Below, piece after piece: positions 35,584 through 44,331 of a stretch of 64,000 nucleotides of DNA (positions within the stretch are counted from its first letter, which is position 1; each line of letters starts with the position of its first letter). The translations under genes and the position numbers were made by a program. The notes below the pieces were generated by a model, which saw only the letters and a list, made by a program, of their open reading frames with translations, did not search any database and was not told where the DNA came from. Source of the DNA: Gammaproteobacteria bacterium (lineage in GTDB: Bacteria; Pseudomonadota; Gammaproteobacteria; Steroidobacterales; Steroidobacteraceae); the NCBI GenBank assembly GCA_025358295.1, contig JANYJY010000046.1:1-64000 (forward strand), read 5' to 3'.

Positions 35584-37640
35584 ATCGGATAGTCCCGTAT
35601 ATAGGGTGCGACTCCCGGTACTGTATCGAACTCACGGGCGTAGCGATGTCCGCTGTGAACGGCGTGCACGATCGCGCCGGGCGCGAGAGCGTCGCCGATG
35701 CGTGTGACCGAGGCGATGCCGGCCTTGTCGAAATCCGGCGCTCTGGCGATGAGCGACTGGTACAGATCGTCCCGCGGTACCCTGACTCCCACGATGACCA
35801 GCGAACGGCAGGCGATGCGTTTCTCGACGCCGCTGTACACATCGGCGATCGTGGCGGACTCGCCGTCGAAAGCCGTCACGCGCTGCAGAGTGTGAATCGG
35901 CACTTGGGCCTTGGCCAGCGCACGGTGCACCAGGGGCAGCTCATTGGTCATGAAGGTCCAGGCGGACGCGTTTCCCGCCGGCGTTACATAGGTCACGTCG
36001 CCGACCGTCTTGGCCAATTGTTCGGCGATGGCACCGGCCAGATAATAGTTGTCGAAATCGAACACGACCACAGGGGCTTGCGGCACGACGCCGGCAGCGA
36101 GGTCATCCGGTGTATAGACCGCCGGCCCGTCAAGTTCGCCGACGGCAAACTCCAAGGTCGAAAAATTCATTTTCGTCCAACGTGCACCGGTGGCGATCAC
36201 CACATGACGATGTTCGAGTCCCAATATATCGTCGACGCCGAGCGCACTTCCGGGATACAGGCTGACGTTCGGTCTTTCGCGCAATTGTCCCAGGCGCCAA
36301 TCGGCAACGCGGCCCCATGTCTTCAGTCCCGGCAGCGCAGTTTCGAAGCGCAGCCGGCCGCCGAACTCCCCGGCGGAATCTGCGACGGTCACGGCATATC
36401 CGCGCCGCGCGAGCGTGGTGGCGCACTCGAGTCCGGCCGGACCGCCGCCGACGATCAATATAGATGAGTCGCTGGTCGGCGGCGCAAACCGCTCGGGATG
36501 CCAATTACGGCGCCATTCCTCCCCGGCGGTGGGATTTTGTGTGCAACGTACCGGCACGCCATCGTGCCAGCTCGAAATGCAGATATTGCAGCCGATGCAT
36601 TCGCGGATCTCATGCTCTCGGCCTTCGTCGATCTTCTTCGGCAGGAACGGGTCTGCAATCGAGGGCCTGGCGCCGCCGATCAAATCAAGGATGCCGCGGC
36701 GCACTTGTGAAACCATCACGTCCGGGGAAGTGAACCGCCCGACGCCTACCACGGGCCGCTTGGTCAATTGCTTCACGAAATTGACGATGGGCTCGTGGCT
36801 GCCTTCGGATGCGAATCGCGAGGGAGCGCAGTCGGTCGGGCTGGAGTCCATTTTGACGTCCCACAGATCCGGGATATCGGCGAGCAGGGCCACGACCTCG
36901 TGTGCTTCCGAAGCCGCGTTCTGACCCGGTCTGCCGCGCAATTCCTCCAGGCTGATGCGCAGCGCCACGGCGCACTTGTCGCCCACCGCGTCGCGCGTCA
37001 CGGCGAGAAGTTCTCTCACCAGCCGCACCCGATTTTCGATCGATCCGCCGTAGGCATCCGTGCGGTGGTTGTATTCAGGCAGTAGAAACTCATAGGGCAG
37101 GTAGCCCATGCCGGCGTAAACATAAACGATGTCGAATCCAGCCTGCATGGCGCGTCGCGCGCCGGCCGCCTGCCAGCGAAGCAAATCCTGGATATCGTCA
37201 TTGTTCATGGCTCGAGGCCGCTGATTGCCCATGAATCCCAAATGAGTCGACAACCAAGGCATGCCCGACGGCGACAGCGGCGCCATGCGGCTCGTGCGAT
37301 TCAGAGTGCACGCGCCACCGTGCCATAACTCCACTCCCGCCAATGCACCGTGCCGATGGACGGCGTCGGTCATCAGGGCATGGGAACGGATGTCCTTGTC
37401 GTCCCACAACGTGGCAAAGGGCAGCGGAGAATCGTCGGAACTGGGATGAATCGACACTGCGCCGGTGCACACCACGCCCCATCCGCCCTCGGCCTTGGTT
37501 TCGCGAAATGCGGCCCGCACCTGCGGCAGAGAATTGGTCATGCCGCTGGCATGCGGCACCTGATAGAAGCGATTCGGCGCCGTAACGGGTCCGATACGGA
37601 CGGGCTCGAACAAAATATCAAACCGCGGATTGCGCGCCAT
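35580..37640 (-). CDS. TMADH/DgcA-like flavoprotein (NADH:flavin oxidoreductase family)
   Basis: 686 residues, the typical length of trimethylamine dehydrogenase and dimethylglycine dehydrogenase DgcA. There is an N-terminal FMN-binding TIM barrel (ILFEPVRIGPVTAPNRF), a 4Fe-4S motif CIGCNIC followed by a further Cys 12 residues on, and a C-terminal NAD(P)/FAD-like domain beginning SSILIVGGGPAGLECA. Start ATG 37640 is chosen because MARNPRFDILFEP matches the family. With the Rieske gene it could carry out stepwise N-demethylation of a quaternary amine. Confidence 0.85.
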   Translation of the reverse strand: MARNPRFDILFEPVRIGPVTAPNRFYQVPHASGMTNSLPQVRAAFRETKAEGGWGVVCTGAVSIHPSSDDSPLPFATLWDDKDIRSHALMTDAVHRHGALAGVELWHGGACTLNRTSRMAPLSPSGMPWLSTHLGFMGNQRPRAMNNDDIQDLLRWQAAGARRAMQAGFDIVYVYAGMGYLPYEFLLPEYNHRTDAYGGSIENRVRLVRELLAVTRDAVGDKCAVALRISLEELRGRPGQNAASEAHEVVALLADIPDLWDVKMDSSPTDCAPSRFASEGSHEPIVNFVKQLTKRPVVGVGRFTSPDVMVSQVRRGILDLIGGARPSIADPFLPKKIDEGREHEIRECIGCNICISSWHDGVPVRCTQNPTAGEEWRRNWHPERFAPPTSDSSILIVGGGPAGLECATTLARRGYAVTVADSAGEFGGRLRFETALPGLKTWGRVADWRLGQLRERPNVSLYPGSALGVDDILGLEHRHVVIATGARWTKMNFSTLEFAVGELDGPAVYTPDDLAAGVVPQAPVVVFDFDNYYLAGAIAEQLAKTVGDVTYVTPAGNASAWTFMTNELPLVHRALAKAQVPIHTLQRVTAFDGESATIADVYSGVEKRIACRSLVIVGVRVPRDDLYQSLIARAPDFDKAGIASVTRIGDALAPGAIVHAVHSGHRYAREFDTVPGVAPYIRDYPI

Positions 37641-37720
37641 GGCCGATCCCTTGATTGTTGTGGCCAACAAAAGTGACGGCAGAGTAGTTGATCAGTCGTA
37701 CAGTAGCAACTTGGACGCAA

Positions 37721-37755
37721 ACAAACGCGCCGCCTTCCGGGGCGGCGGCGGCGCG
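37721..37755 (-). terminator. Probable rho-independent terminator of ald
   Basis: CGCGCCGCC at 37726-37734 pairs perfectly with GGCGGCGCG at 37747-37755 over a 12-base loop. Read on the minus strand, 15 bases past the ald stop, it is followed by TTTGTTTG. The T-run is interrupted, so efficiency is uncertain. It also insulates ald from the downstream TMADH-like gene. Confidence 0.55.
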
Positions 37756-37769
37756 TGGCAACACCAGCA

Positions 37770-38879
37770 TTAGGCGGCGTGGAATGCCTGAAAATGCAGG
37801 CCCAAGGCGCTGGCTACCGCTTCGTGAGTCAGCTCACCCGCGTGTACATTGAGACCGCGCGCCAGTCCTGGATCGTTGGCGAGGGCTTTGCGCCAGCCGT
37901 GGTCGGCCAGAGCCCGTACGTACGGCAGCGTCGCATTGGTCAGGGCAAACGTAGAGGTGCGCGGCACGGCGCCTGGCATATTGGTGACGCAGTAGTGAAT
38001 CACGCCGTCAACAACGTAGGTGGGTTCGGCATGAGTCGTGGGCCGGCTGGTCTCAAAGCAGCCACCTTGATCGATGGCGATATCGACCAACACCGCGCCC
38101 GGCTTCATGGTTTTCACCATGGCGCGCGTGACGAGCTTCGGCGCCGCTGCGCCGGCAATCAGTACGGCGCCGATGACGAGGTCGGCATCGCGCACCAGTT
38201 CTTCAATGGCATGAGCGGTCGAATAGACGGTCTTCAGTTGACTGCCGAAAATGGATGATAACTCGCGCAGTCTTTTGACCGAGCGGTCCACCACCGTCAC
38301 GTCGGCGCGCAGGCCGACCGCCATTTCCGCAGCGTGCGTGCCGGAAACGCCGCCGCCCAATACCACGACTTTGGCAGGCGCCACGCCGGGCACGCCGCCG
38401 AGCAACACGCCGAAGCCGCCATTGGCTTTTTGCAGGCTGTTGGCGCCCACCTGAACCGACATACGTCCGGCCACTTCGCTCATGGGGGTCAGGAGCGGCA
38501 AGGAGCCGTCGGGAGCGGTTACGGTCTCATAGGCGATCGCGGTTGCGCCCGAGGCCATCAGCGCCTGAGCCTGTTCCCGATCCGCAGCCAGGTGCAGGTA
38601 GGTGAACAAGGTCTGGCCGCTGCGCAATTGTTGGCACTCGGCGATCTGCGGCTCCTTGACCTTCACCACCAGATCCGCGGACGCAAAGACATCCTGGGCG
38701 CGCTGCGCGATGGTGGCGCCAGCCGACTGGTAGTGAGAATCCTCGAAGCCTATGCCGGCGCCGGCGCCGCTTTGCACCAGCACCTGGTGTCCGGAGTCGA
38801 CGAGTTCGCGCACACCCGCGGGTATCAATCCGACACGATATTCGTGAATCTTGATCTCTTTGGGTACGCCGATTTTCAT
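37770..38879 (-). CDS. ald: Alanine dehydrogenase
   Basis: NAD-dependent enzyme that oxidatively deaminates L-alanine to pyruvate and ammonia. 369 residues, the normal family length. MKIGVPKEIKIHEYRVGLIP at the N-terminus, the substrate-site Lys/His region with LFTYLHLAAD, and the Rossmann motif VVVLGGGVSGTHAAEMA are present. It is divergent from an Lrp/AsnC gene with 162 bases between, the classic layout in which that regulator activates ald in response to alanine. Confidence 0.95.
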   Translation of the reverse strand: MKIGVPKEIKIHEYRVGLIPAGVRELVDSGHQVLVQSGAGAGIGFEDSHYQSAGATIAQRAQDVFASADLVVKVKEPQIAECQQLRSGQTLFTYLHLAADREQAQALMASGATAIAYETVTAPDGSLPLLTPMSEVAGRMSVQVGANSLQKANGGFGVLLGGVPGVAPAKVVVLGGGVSGTHAAEMAVGLRADVTVVDRSVKRLRELSSIFGSQLKTVYSTAHAIEELVRDADLVIGAVLIAGAAAPKLVTRAMVKTMKPGAVLVDIAIDQGGCFETSRPTTHAEPTYVVDGVIHYCVTNMPGAVPRTSTFALTNATLPYVRALADHGWRKALANDPGLARGLNVHAGELTHEAVASALGLHFQAFHAA

Positions 38880-38943
38880 TGTTGGACTCCGCTGGCCGGC
38901 AATTTTTGGGTAGGGCTAGGTTACGTAAGCGCACCGCCGGAAT

Positions 38944-38957
38944 ATTGCAAAAACAAT
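38944..38957. promoter_or_regulatory. Candidate Lrp-type operator between ald and lrp
   Basis: ATTG at 38944-38947 and CAAT at 38954-38957 form an inverted repeat around an A-rich core, in the otherwise GC-rich 162-base divergent region of ald and the Lrp gene. AT-rich inverted repeats of about this size are typical Lrp/AsnC sites. Only one clear copy is visible. Confidence 0.3.
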
Positions 38958-39041
38958 CATTACAAGCCTGGAAATGGCAGAATAGTGCGGTAACTTTAAA
39001 GTACACGCAAGAAACTGCCGGAATTCGACCAGGATGTGAAT

Positions 39042-39503
39042 ATGACACTAGATCGCTACGATCGCGCCATTGTCCGAGCCTTACAGCTTGACGGCCGCAT
39101 AACCAACAGCCAGTTGGCTGAGAGCGTCAGCCTTTCAGAGTCGGCCTGCCTGCGGCGAGTCCGCGCCCTGGAGGAGTCGGGGTTTATCGAGGGATATACC
39201 GCGCTGATCAATCAGCAAAAGGCGGGTTGCCCGGTGAATGTTTTCGTCAACATCACTCTGGAGCGGCAGGAGCAGGCGCATTTACATGCTTTCGAGGAAG
39301 CTGCGCGCAAGGTGCCCGAAGTCATGGAGTGTTACCTCATGTCCGGCGAATACGACTTCCTATTGCGCGTGGTGCTGGCCGATACGGCCGACTTCGAGCG
39401 TCTGCACAGTCAGCATCTCACGCGCCTGCCGAACGTCGCGCGCGTGCATTCCAGCTTCGCGCTGCGCACGGTGCAGAAATCGCGCGAGCTCCCCGTTCGC
39501 TAG
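39042..39503 (+). CDS. Lrp/AsnC-family transcriptional regulator
   Basis: 153 residues from ATG 39042, with AGGA about 7 bases upstream (GTG 39036 is an alternative). The N-terminal helix-turn-helix is DRAIVRALQLDGRITNSQLAESVSLSESACLRRVRALEESGFI. The C-terminal RAM ligand-binding domain has VPEVMECYLMSGEYDFLLRVV. It is divergent from ald and so is the probable alanine- or leucine-responsive regulator of that gene. It ends overlapping by 4 bases the stop of the convergent acetyl-CoA hydrolase gene. Confidence 0.9.
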   Translation: MTLDRYDRAIVRALQLDGRITNSQLAESVSLSESACLRRVRALEESGFIEGYTALINQQKAGCPVNVFVNITLERQEQAHLHAFEEAARKVPEVMECYLMSGEYDFLLRVVLADTADFERLHSQHLTRLPNVARVHSSFALRTVQKSRELPVR

Positions 39504-41659
39504 ATCACCGATCGAAGTTCGCGCACCAGCAGCCGCTGCCACAGCCACTCTTGGCGGGTGCGCGGCTGTTCCAAGGACAGGCGCCGCAGGTACGGCTGCA
39601 AATTCACCGGCGTTCCCCAAGACAGCATGGCGCTTGCGACGGTCCGCAGGCGGGTCCATCTGCCCGTGGTATGCGTTTTGAGCCTCGCCAGCGCCGAAGC
39701 TAGGATAATCTCCTCACTTGTGAGATCGGTGCCGAACGGAAATTCGGAGAACAGCCCGCGGGCGCGAGCCATGGCGAATCTCTCCTCCAGGGCGCGCGGC
39801 GTATTGTTTCGATGCAATTCCGGAATCTGATAATCGCGCGCAAGCTTGCCCGCATCCTGAGCTGCGCGTTTCAGTTCGTCCTGAAAACGCAAGTCGGCAA
39901 TGTTCAGCAGCGCCGCGATCACATCCTGATCGCTCCGGCCGCGCAAATCGGCGATGCCATATTCGGTCACGACGATATCGCGCAAATGCCGCGGGATGGT
40001 GGCGTGTCCATAGTTCCACACGATATTCGAGGACGTCATACCGTTCTTTTGGCGGGTGCTGCGCAATGCCACAATGGAGCGCGCCCCGGGTAGCGAATGC
40101 GCCATCGCCACGAAGTTGTATTGCCCGCCGACCCCGCTGACCACCTGGCCGTCCGCCAACCCATCCGAGACGGCAGCGCCCAGCAGCGTCACCATCATGG
40201 TCGAATTGATGAATCGGCCGTGCCGACGCTGCGCAATCTTCAGCGCCTGGTCGGGACCGTCGAGTCCGTTGATGAAGGCGACACCGCCCATGGAGAACTG
40301 TCGGCGCTCCAGCTCGGGCAGATCTCGCAATGCCGCGTAAAAGCCGCGAGGCCCCAGGAAAAATCCGCCGTGCAACAGCACTCCCCCGATCAACTGGCGC
40401 CCCGTGCAAAGCGCCAAGAGATCATTGCGAGCGCTGTTGGAATCCAGGCGAGCCGCGGCGCTCCGGCCTTCTGAATTCACGATGCGCCCGCTGCTGTAGC
40501 AACACTCCCGTTGAAATACCCCGAGCCGCTGCAGCAACGTGAATTCCACCTCGCTTAACGGCGCGCCAAAGCCGGCCGCAGCCAGACCCGCCAGGAACTG
40601 TGCATCGATGCGCTCGCCTATCGAGCCGTCGTTGATCAATTCCTGAATTCGCAGGTGGTCATACACGCGCCGTCTGAGAATGCCGCTTCGATATAGATCC
40701 AAAAACCCGTCGATGAACATCTCCGTGCATGCATACAGCCCGGATTCGAACGGCGCATCGCCGCCGATGGCATCCAGCGAAGGGCCGAATCGGACGTCGG
40801 CCTTCAGGGCGCGCAGCATGTCGCGAAATTCTGCGTTCTGCTGCTGGCGCAGCTGCAATGCGTAAACCACGGCCTCGCCCAACTCGCCAATGCCCAGCTG
40901 CAGGGTTCCGCCGTCCCGTACCAGCCGCGCGGCATACAACCCGACCGAGTAATCGACGGCTTGCAGCCGCTGGTTGGGAGGTGCAAACAGGTCGTAGTCG
41001 TAACGCGAGTGCTCTATCACATAGTCGAAGGTCTCCGCCGTAACGGCCGCCGGACCAAACATGAAAGGCATGTGGCGGTTGACCTCACCGATGACCACGA
41101 CCTCCCGGCCGCGCCGTCGGTCCTGAGCCAGAATCTCGAGCAAATCCACGGTGACATCCGGATTCGATCCCAGACTATATTCCGCACGCCCATCGATGGT
41201 GCGCTTGGCGACCAGTTGAGCGATCACGTTGACGCCTTGAGCGGCGACGTCACGCGCCACATGGGTGTAGTTGGTGCTTACGTAATGCCGCTGCGAATGG
41301 TCCACATGCAGCAACGCGCCGGGGTCGAGAAAGAACTCCACGATTTCCACGTTCGCGGGGACTTTGTTCTCATGCAAATCCTGCACATAGTCCAGGGGCA
41401 CGTAATTGCCGAATATGCGCTCCGACAACGGCTGCAAAAAGCGCCGTTCAAGCTCGCCGTGCCACTGTGGCGTGCGCAGGCTCAGCGCGGTGAATATCTT
41501 AAGTTTGATGACCGGATCGCGACCTGCCCGCCGATAGAATTCGTTGACGAGGGGGTTGGGCTTGCCGATGCCCAATGGGAGAGCCAGGACGATGTTCGGC
41601 CCGACGCGGGCCAATGTGCTCTCTACGCACTCGGCGACGTCGTCGAATGAGCGGGGCAT
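39500..41659 (-). CDS. Acetyl-CoA hydrolase/transferase family protein
   Basis: 719 residues, longer than the usual 430-640 for the family. The C-terminal domain carries NGMTSSNIVWNYGHATIP and VVTEYGIADLRGRSD, which includes the catalytic Glu region of class I CoA transferases (4-hydroxybutyrate and acetyl-CoA:succinate types). The N-terminal domain has LALPLGIGKPNPLVNEFYRRA. The long middle region is not a recognised fusion; it may be the DUF-type insert seen in longer homologues. Substrate is unknown. YceI lies 4 bases upstream on the same strand. Confidence 0.85.
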   Translation of the reverse strand: MPRSFDDVAECVESTLARVGPNIVLALPLGIGKPNPLVNEFYRRAGRDPVIKLKIFTALSLRTPQWHGELERRFLQPLSERIFGNYVPLDYVQDLHENKVPANVEIVEFFLDPGALLHVDHSQRHYVSTNYTHVARDVAAQGVNVIAQLVAKRTIDGRAEYSLGSNPDVTVDLLEILAQDRRRGREVVVIGEVNRHMPFMFGPAAVTAETFDYVIEHSRYDYDLFAPPNQRLQAVDYSVGLYAARLVRDGGTLQLGIGELGEAVVYALQLRQQQNAEFRDMLRALKADVRFGPSLDAIGGDAPFESGLYACTEMFIDGFLDLYRSGILRRRVYDHLRIQELINDGSIGERIDAQFLAGLAAAGFGAPLSEVEFTLLQRLGVFQRECCYSSGRIVNSEGRSAAARLDSNSARNDLLALCTGRQLIGGVLLHGGFFLGPRGFYAALRDLPELERRQFSMGGVAFINGLDGPDQALKIAQRRHGRFINSTMMVTLLGAAVSDGLADGQVVSGVGGQYNFVAMAHSLPGARSIVALRSTRQKNGMTSSNIVWNYGHATIPRHLRDIVVTEYGIADLRGRSDQDVIAALLNIADLRFQDELKRAAQDAGKLARDYQIPELHRNNTPRALEERFAMARARGLFSEFPFGTDLTSEEIILASALARLKTHTTGRWTRLRTVASAMLSWGTPVNLQPYLRRLSLEQPRTRQEWLWQRLLVRELRSVI

Positions 41660-41663
41660 CGGT

Positions 41664-42245
41664 TTACGTCTTGGGCTTGAGCACCAACGAAAAATTTATC
41701 TTCACGGCATCCGGCACCCATTCGGTGCCTTTCCAGTCTCCCTGGCCGGCGCCAAAATCCAAGCGCTTGAGCGCGGCGCTACCGTTGAGTTTTGCACCCG
41801 ATGCGGCCGGCACGAATTGAAAATCTATGGGGACATCTTTGGTCACGCCGCGCAGCGTCAGTGCGCCTACGGCAGCGTAGCCTGAAGATGTCTTGGTGAT
41901 GCTGCGGGTCACGTAATGGGCCGTGGGGAAGCGCGCCACATCGAAGATGTCGGCACTGCGAATGATGGTGTCTCGATCCTTGTCCATGGAGTCCACGGAA
42001 TTCAATTCAATCTGTACGTCGATACGTGAACTCGGCAATGCATCCGGCGCGAAATCCACGCTCGCCGCCCATTTGTGGAATACCCCTTTAAATTCAGCGC
42101 CTGCCTGGACGCCGGTGAATTCCAGGCGGCTCTGCGCGGGATCGGCGGAATAGCTCGTCAGGGGGCCCGCGCCGCAAATTGTGGCCGTGAATGCCGTGCA
42201 GGCGAGCAATAGGGCCGCGCCGGCCGAGCTTCTCGTGGTATTCAT
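41664..42245 (-). CDS. YceI-family periplasmic protein
   Basis: 193 residues with a signal peptide (cleavage near ICGA) and the lipocalin-like YceI beta-barrel: YSADPAQSRLEFTGVQAGAEFKGVF, SIDVQIEL-like strands and KDVPIDFQF. YceI proteins bind amphiphilic molecules such as isoprenoid quinones. It overlaps the cytochrome b561 gene by 4 bases (ATGA), a common pairing. The acetyl-CoA hydrolase gene follows after 4 bases. Confidence 0.9.
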   Translation of the reverse strand: MNTTRSSAGAALLLACTAFTATICGAGPLTSYSADPAQSRLEFTGVQAGAEFKGVFHKWAASVDFAPDALPSSRIDVQIELNSVDSMDKDRDTIIRSADIFDVARFPTAHYVTRSITKTSSGYAAVGALTLRGVTKDVPIDFQFVPAASGAKLNGSAALKRLDFGAGQGDWKGTEWVPDAVKINFSLVLKPKT

Positions 42246-42820
42246 CGATCTTTCTCCGATCCGGCGTCTCTTGATCTTGTAAAGGGCAGCATGCGTAGCA
42301 GCACGTCATCTCTGTCCCAAAAGTGATGCTTAAGCGCGGCGAGTATGTGCAATATCGCGATTGCCAATAGAACGCCGCTTAGGATCTGATGCGTGGAGCG
42401 CAAGAGGTCGAAAGCCGCCTCATTCTTACCGATGAGATTGGGCCAGGTGAACAATCCGAACCAACTAACCGAGTAATTTTTAGCCGATGACATGAGCCAA
42501 CCGCTGAGCGGCATCGCAAACAAAAATACGTAGAAAACAATATGCGTTGCCCGCGCGAGCATACGCTCCAAGGGCTTCATGCTGGTAGGCAGGTCGGGGG
42601 GCGGGTGATTCAGACGCCACAGCAGCCGCAGGACGGCCAGCATCAGCACTGTCATACCGAAACTCTTGTGCCGCGCCAGCAACGCGAGTTTATGAATGCC
42701 GAGAGGCAGATCCTCGGCCATGTTGGCGAGCACGAACTGGGTCACGATCAATGCGGCGATGAGCCAATGAAATGTCTGCGCGACCGCACCGTAGCGGGTG
42801 GGTAAGTTTTTATTTTGCAT
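42242..42820 (-). CDS. Cytochrome b561 family protein
   Basis: 192 residues with four predicted transmembrane helices and the family's heme-ligand histidines: FHWLIAALIV near the N-terminus, HK in LLARHKSFGM, HIVFY and HQILSGVLLAIAILH. It moves electrons across the inner membrane, probably from quinol. It overlaps YceI by 4 bases. It is divergent from a second YceI-like gene, with 62 bases between. Confidence 0.9.
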   Translation of the reverse strand: MQNKNLPTRYGAVAQTFHWLIAALIVTQFVLANMAEDLPLGIHKLALLARHKSFGMTVLMLAVLRLLWRLNHPPPDLPTSMKPLERMLARATHIVFYVFLFAMPLSGWLMSSAKNYSVSWFGLFTWPNLIGKNEAAFDLLRSTHQILSGVLLAIAILHILAALKHHFWDRDDVLLRMLPFTRSRDAGSEKDR

Positions 42821-42882
42821 GTAAAGGGCTCCGCGCGCAGACTGGACCGAACATAGTCTAGCAAGACAGCGAGGCGCCGCTG

Positions 42883-43611
42883 GTGTTCAAATTCTTCGGT
42901 GCGGGAATATTTATCCTGTTGATTGCCGGGTGCGGTGCACCCCGCCCGCGACAATCCGTATCCCAGTGCAAGGACGACTCGCCGTCGCGGCCGGAAATGG
43001 CGCTGCCGGGAAAGGCCTACCGGATCGATGCGAGCCAATCCGAACTGCGGGTTCTAGTCTACCGAGCAGGCCCGATGGCGAGCCTCGGCCACAACCACGT
43101 TTTGTTGCACCGAGATCTCTGCGGTGCGGTCAGGTTGCGTGACCAAACATCTGCGTCCGCTTTTTGGCTGAAAATATCTGTGGGCGAATTCGTCGTCGAC
43201 GACGCTCAGGCGCGCCGGGAGGAAGGGCCGGATTTTGCCGCCCAGGTGTCCGACGGCGCCAAATCGGGAACGCAGGAAAATATGCTCGGTGCGGCGGTGC
43301 TCAATGCGGTCGAGTTCCCGGCGATCGTAGTCCATGGCGGCGCTGTCGTTGGCGCGCAGCGCAGGCCGGCGGGAGGCACACCGGATGCAGCCACATTGAT
43401 CGCGACGGTTGCCGTCAGCGTCGCCGGACATGAGACGAAGATCGATGTGCCTCTTACGCTGCAGGTCGACCCGAGTCGGGTATCGGCATCTGGGACTCTG
43501 GTCGTGCGCCAATCGACCCTAGGTCTTACCCCTTACAGTCTTATGCTGGGCGCGCTGCAGGTTCAGGATGGAATAGCGATTAAGTTCAAAATCGTCGGAC
43601 GGCAGATCTAG
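42883..43611 (+). CDS. YceI-like lipoprotein
   Basis: 242 residues. The start is GTG 42883, followed by a lipoprotein signal peptide with IAGC (Cys17), and then a YceI-type domain with YRIDASQSELRVLVYRAGPMASLGHNHV. This is the variant in which a His-rich HNHV segment replaces the usual first strand. It would sit in the outer or inner membrane facing the periplasm. It is the second YceI-like gene flanking the b561 gene, on the opposite strand. Ligand unknown. Confidence 0.75.
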   Translation: MFKFFGAGIFILLIAGCGAPRPRQSVSQCKDDSPSRPEMALPGKAYRIDASQSELRVLVYRAGPMASLGHNHVLLHRDLCGAVRLRDQTSASAFWLKISVGEFVVDDAQARREEGPDFAAQVSDGAKSGTQENMLGAAVLNAVEFPAIVVHGGAVVGAQRRPAGGTPDAATLIATVAVSVAGHETKIDVPLTLQVDPSRVSASGTLVVRQSTLGLTPYSLMLGALQVQDGIAIKFKIVGRQI

Positions 43612-43616
43612 CGTCA

Positions 43617-44324
43617 TCAGAACAGAAGTATCTGAGTCCCCTCGGGAGCCACCAGAACGGCTGCCGGCAATTGCCGCAACGGCGGCGGAATTTCGCCGCT
43701 CGGAGTGACGCCGACTTCGGCAAGACGCGCCAATGTGCCGCCGACATCGTCACTTTCGAATCGCAACGCTGGTCGACGCAAATGCGCCGGATCGTAGAGC
43801 CCTAAATCGATGTAGTCGCTGGTGCACGATATATGGGGCAGCCGATCCTGCGTTTCATCTATCCCGACGAAGCCGAATCGTTCCCAATAGGCCTTGGCCG
43901 CATCGAGATCGGGAACAGGCAGTGCAATCTCCAGAAAATAGCCGCATCGGGAGGTTTCCGTGGCCAGCCGTTTGCTCGGCGAAAAAGTGCGCGCCTCGAT
44001 GAGTCTCACCAGCAGACCGGAAGGATCGAACCAGCCGATTTCGTTGAATACATCGTTGCCGAGCCGGCGGAACTCGAACTCCAACCCCAGCGCTTCGAGC
44101 GATTCCAAATGCCTGAGCAACTGCGGTTTGACGAATGTCATCGACGGCGCAGCGGCGGCCCGCTGATGAAGTCCCAGGCATACCCTTCCATCCGTCACGA
44201 CAGCGTAAGCATGCGGCCAAGTCTCTCCGACTTCCGCCTGAGAAAATCCGAGCCTGGTGTAGAAATCCAACGATGCCTGAATATCTGGCGTGGCGAGCGA
44301 ATACTCGAGGAATCGTCCCAGCAC
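43617..44324 (-). CDS. VOC-superfamily (glyoxalase/dioxygenase fold) protein
   Basis: 235 residues with two tandem betaalphabetabetabeta VOC modules: residues about 5-115 (FLEYSLATPDIQASLDFYTRLGF) and about 125-235 (LEIALPVPDLDAAKAYWERFGF). A metal-dependent enzyme or a binding protein is possible; no family-specific motif separates these. It is the last gene of a tight four-gene operon, 7 bases after the aldehyde dehydrogenase gene. Confidence 0.75.
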   Translation of the reverse strand: MLGRFLEYSLATPDIQASLDFYTRLGFSQAEVGETWPHAYAVVTDGRVCLGLHQRAAAAPSMTFVKPQLLRHLESLEALGLEFEFRRLGNDVFNEIGWFDPSGLLVRLIEARTFSPSKRLATETSRCGYFLEIALPVPDLDAAKAYWERFGFVGIDETQDRLPHISCTSDYIDLGLYDPAHLRRPALRFESDDVGGTLARLAEVGVTPSGEIPPPLRQLPAAVLVAPEGTQILLF

Positions 44325-44331
44325 CGGTTTG

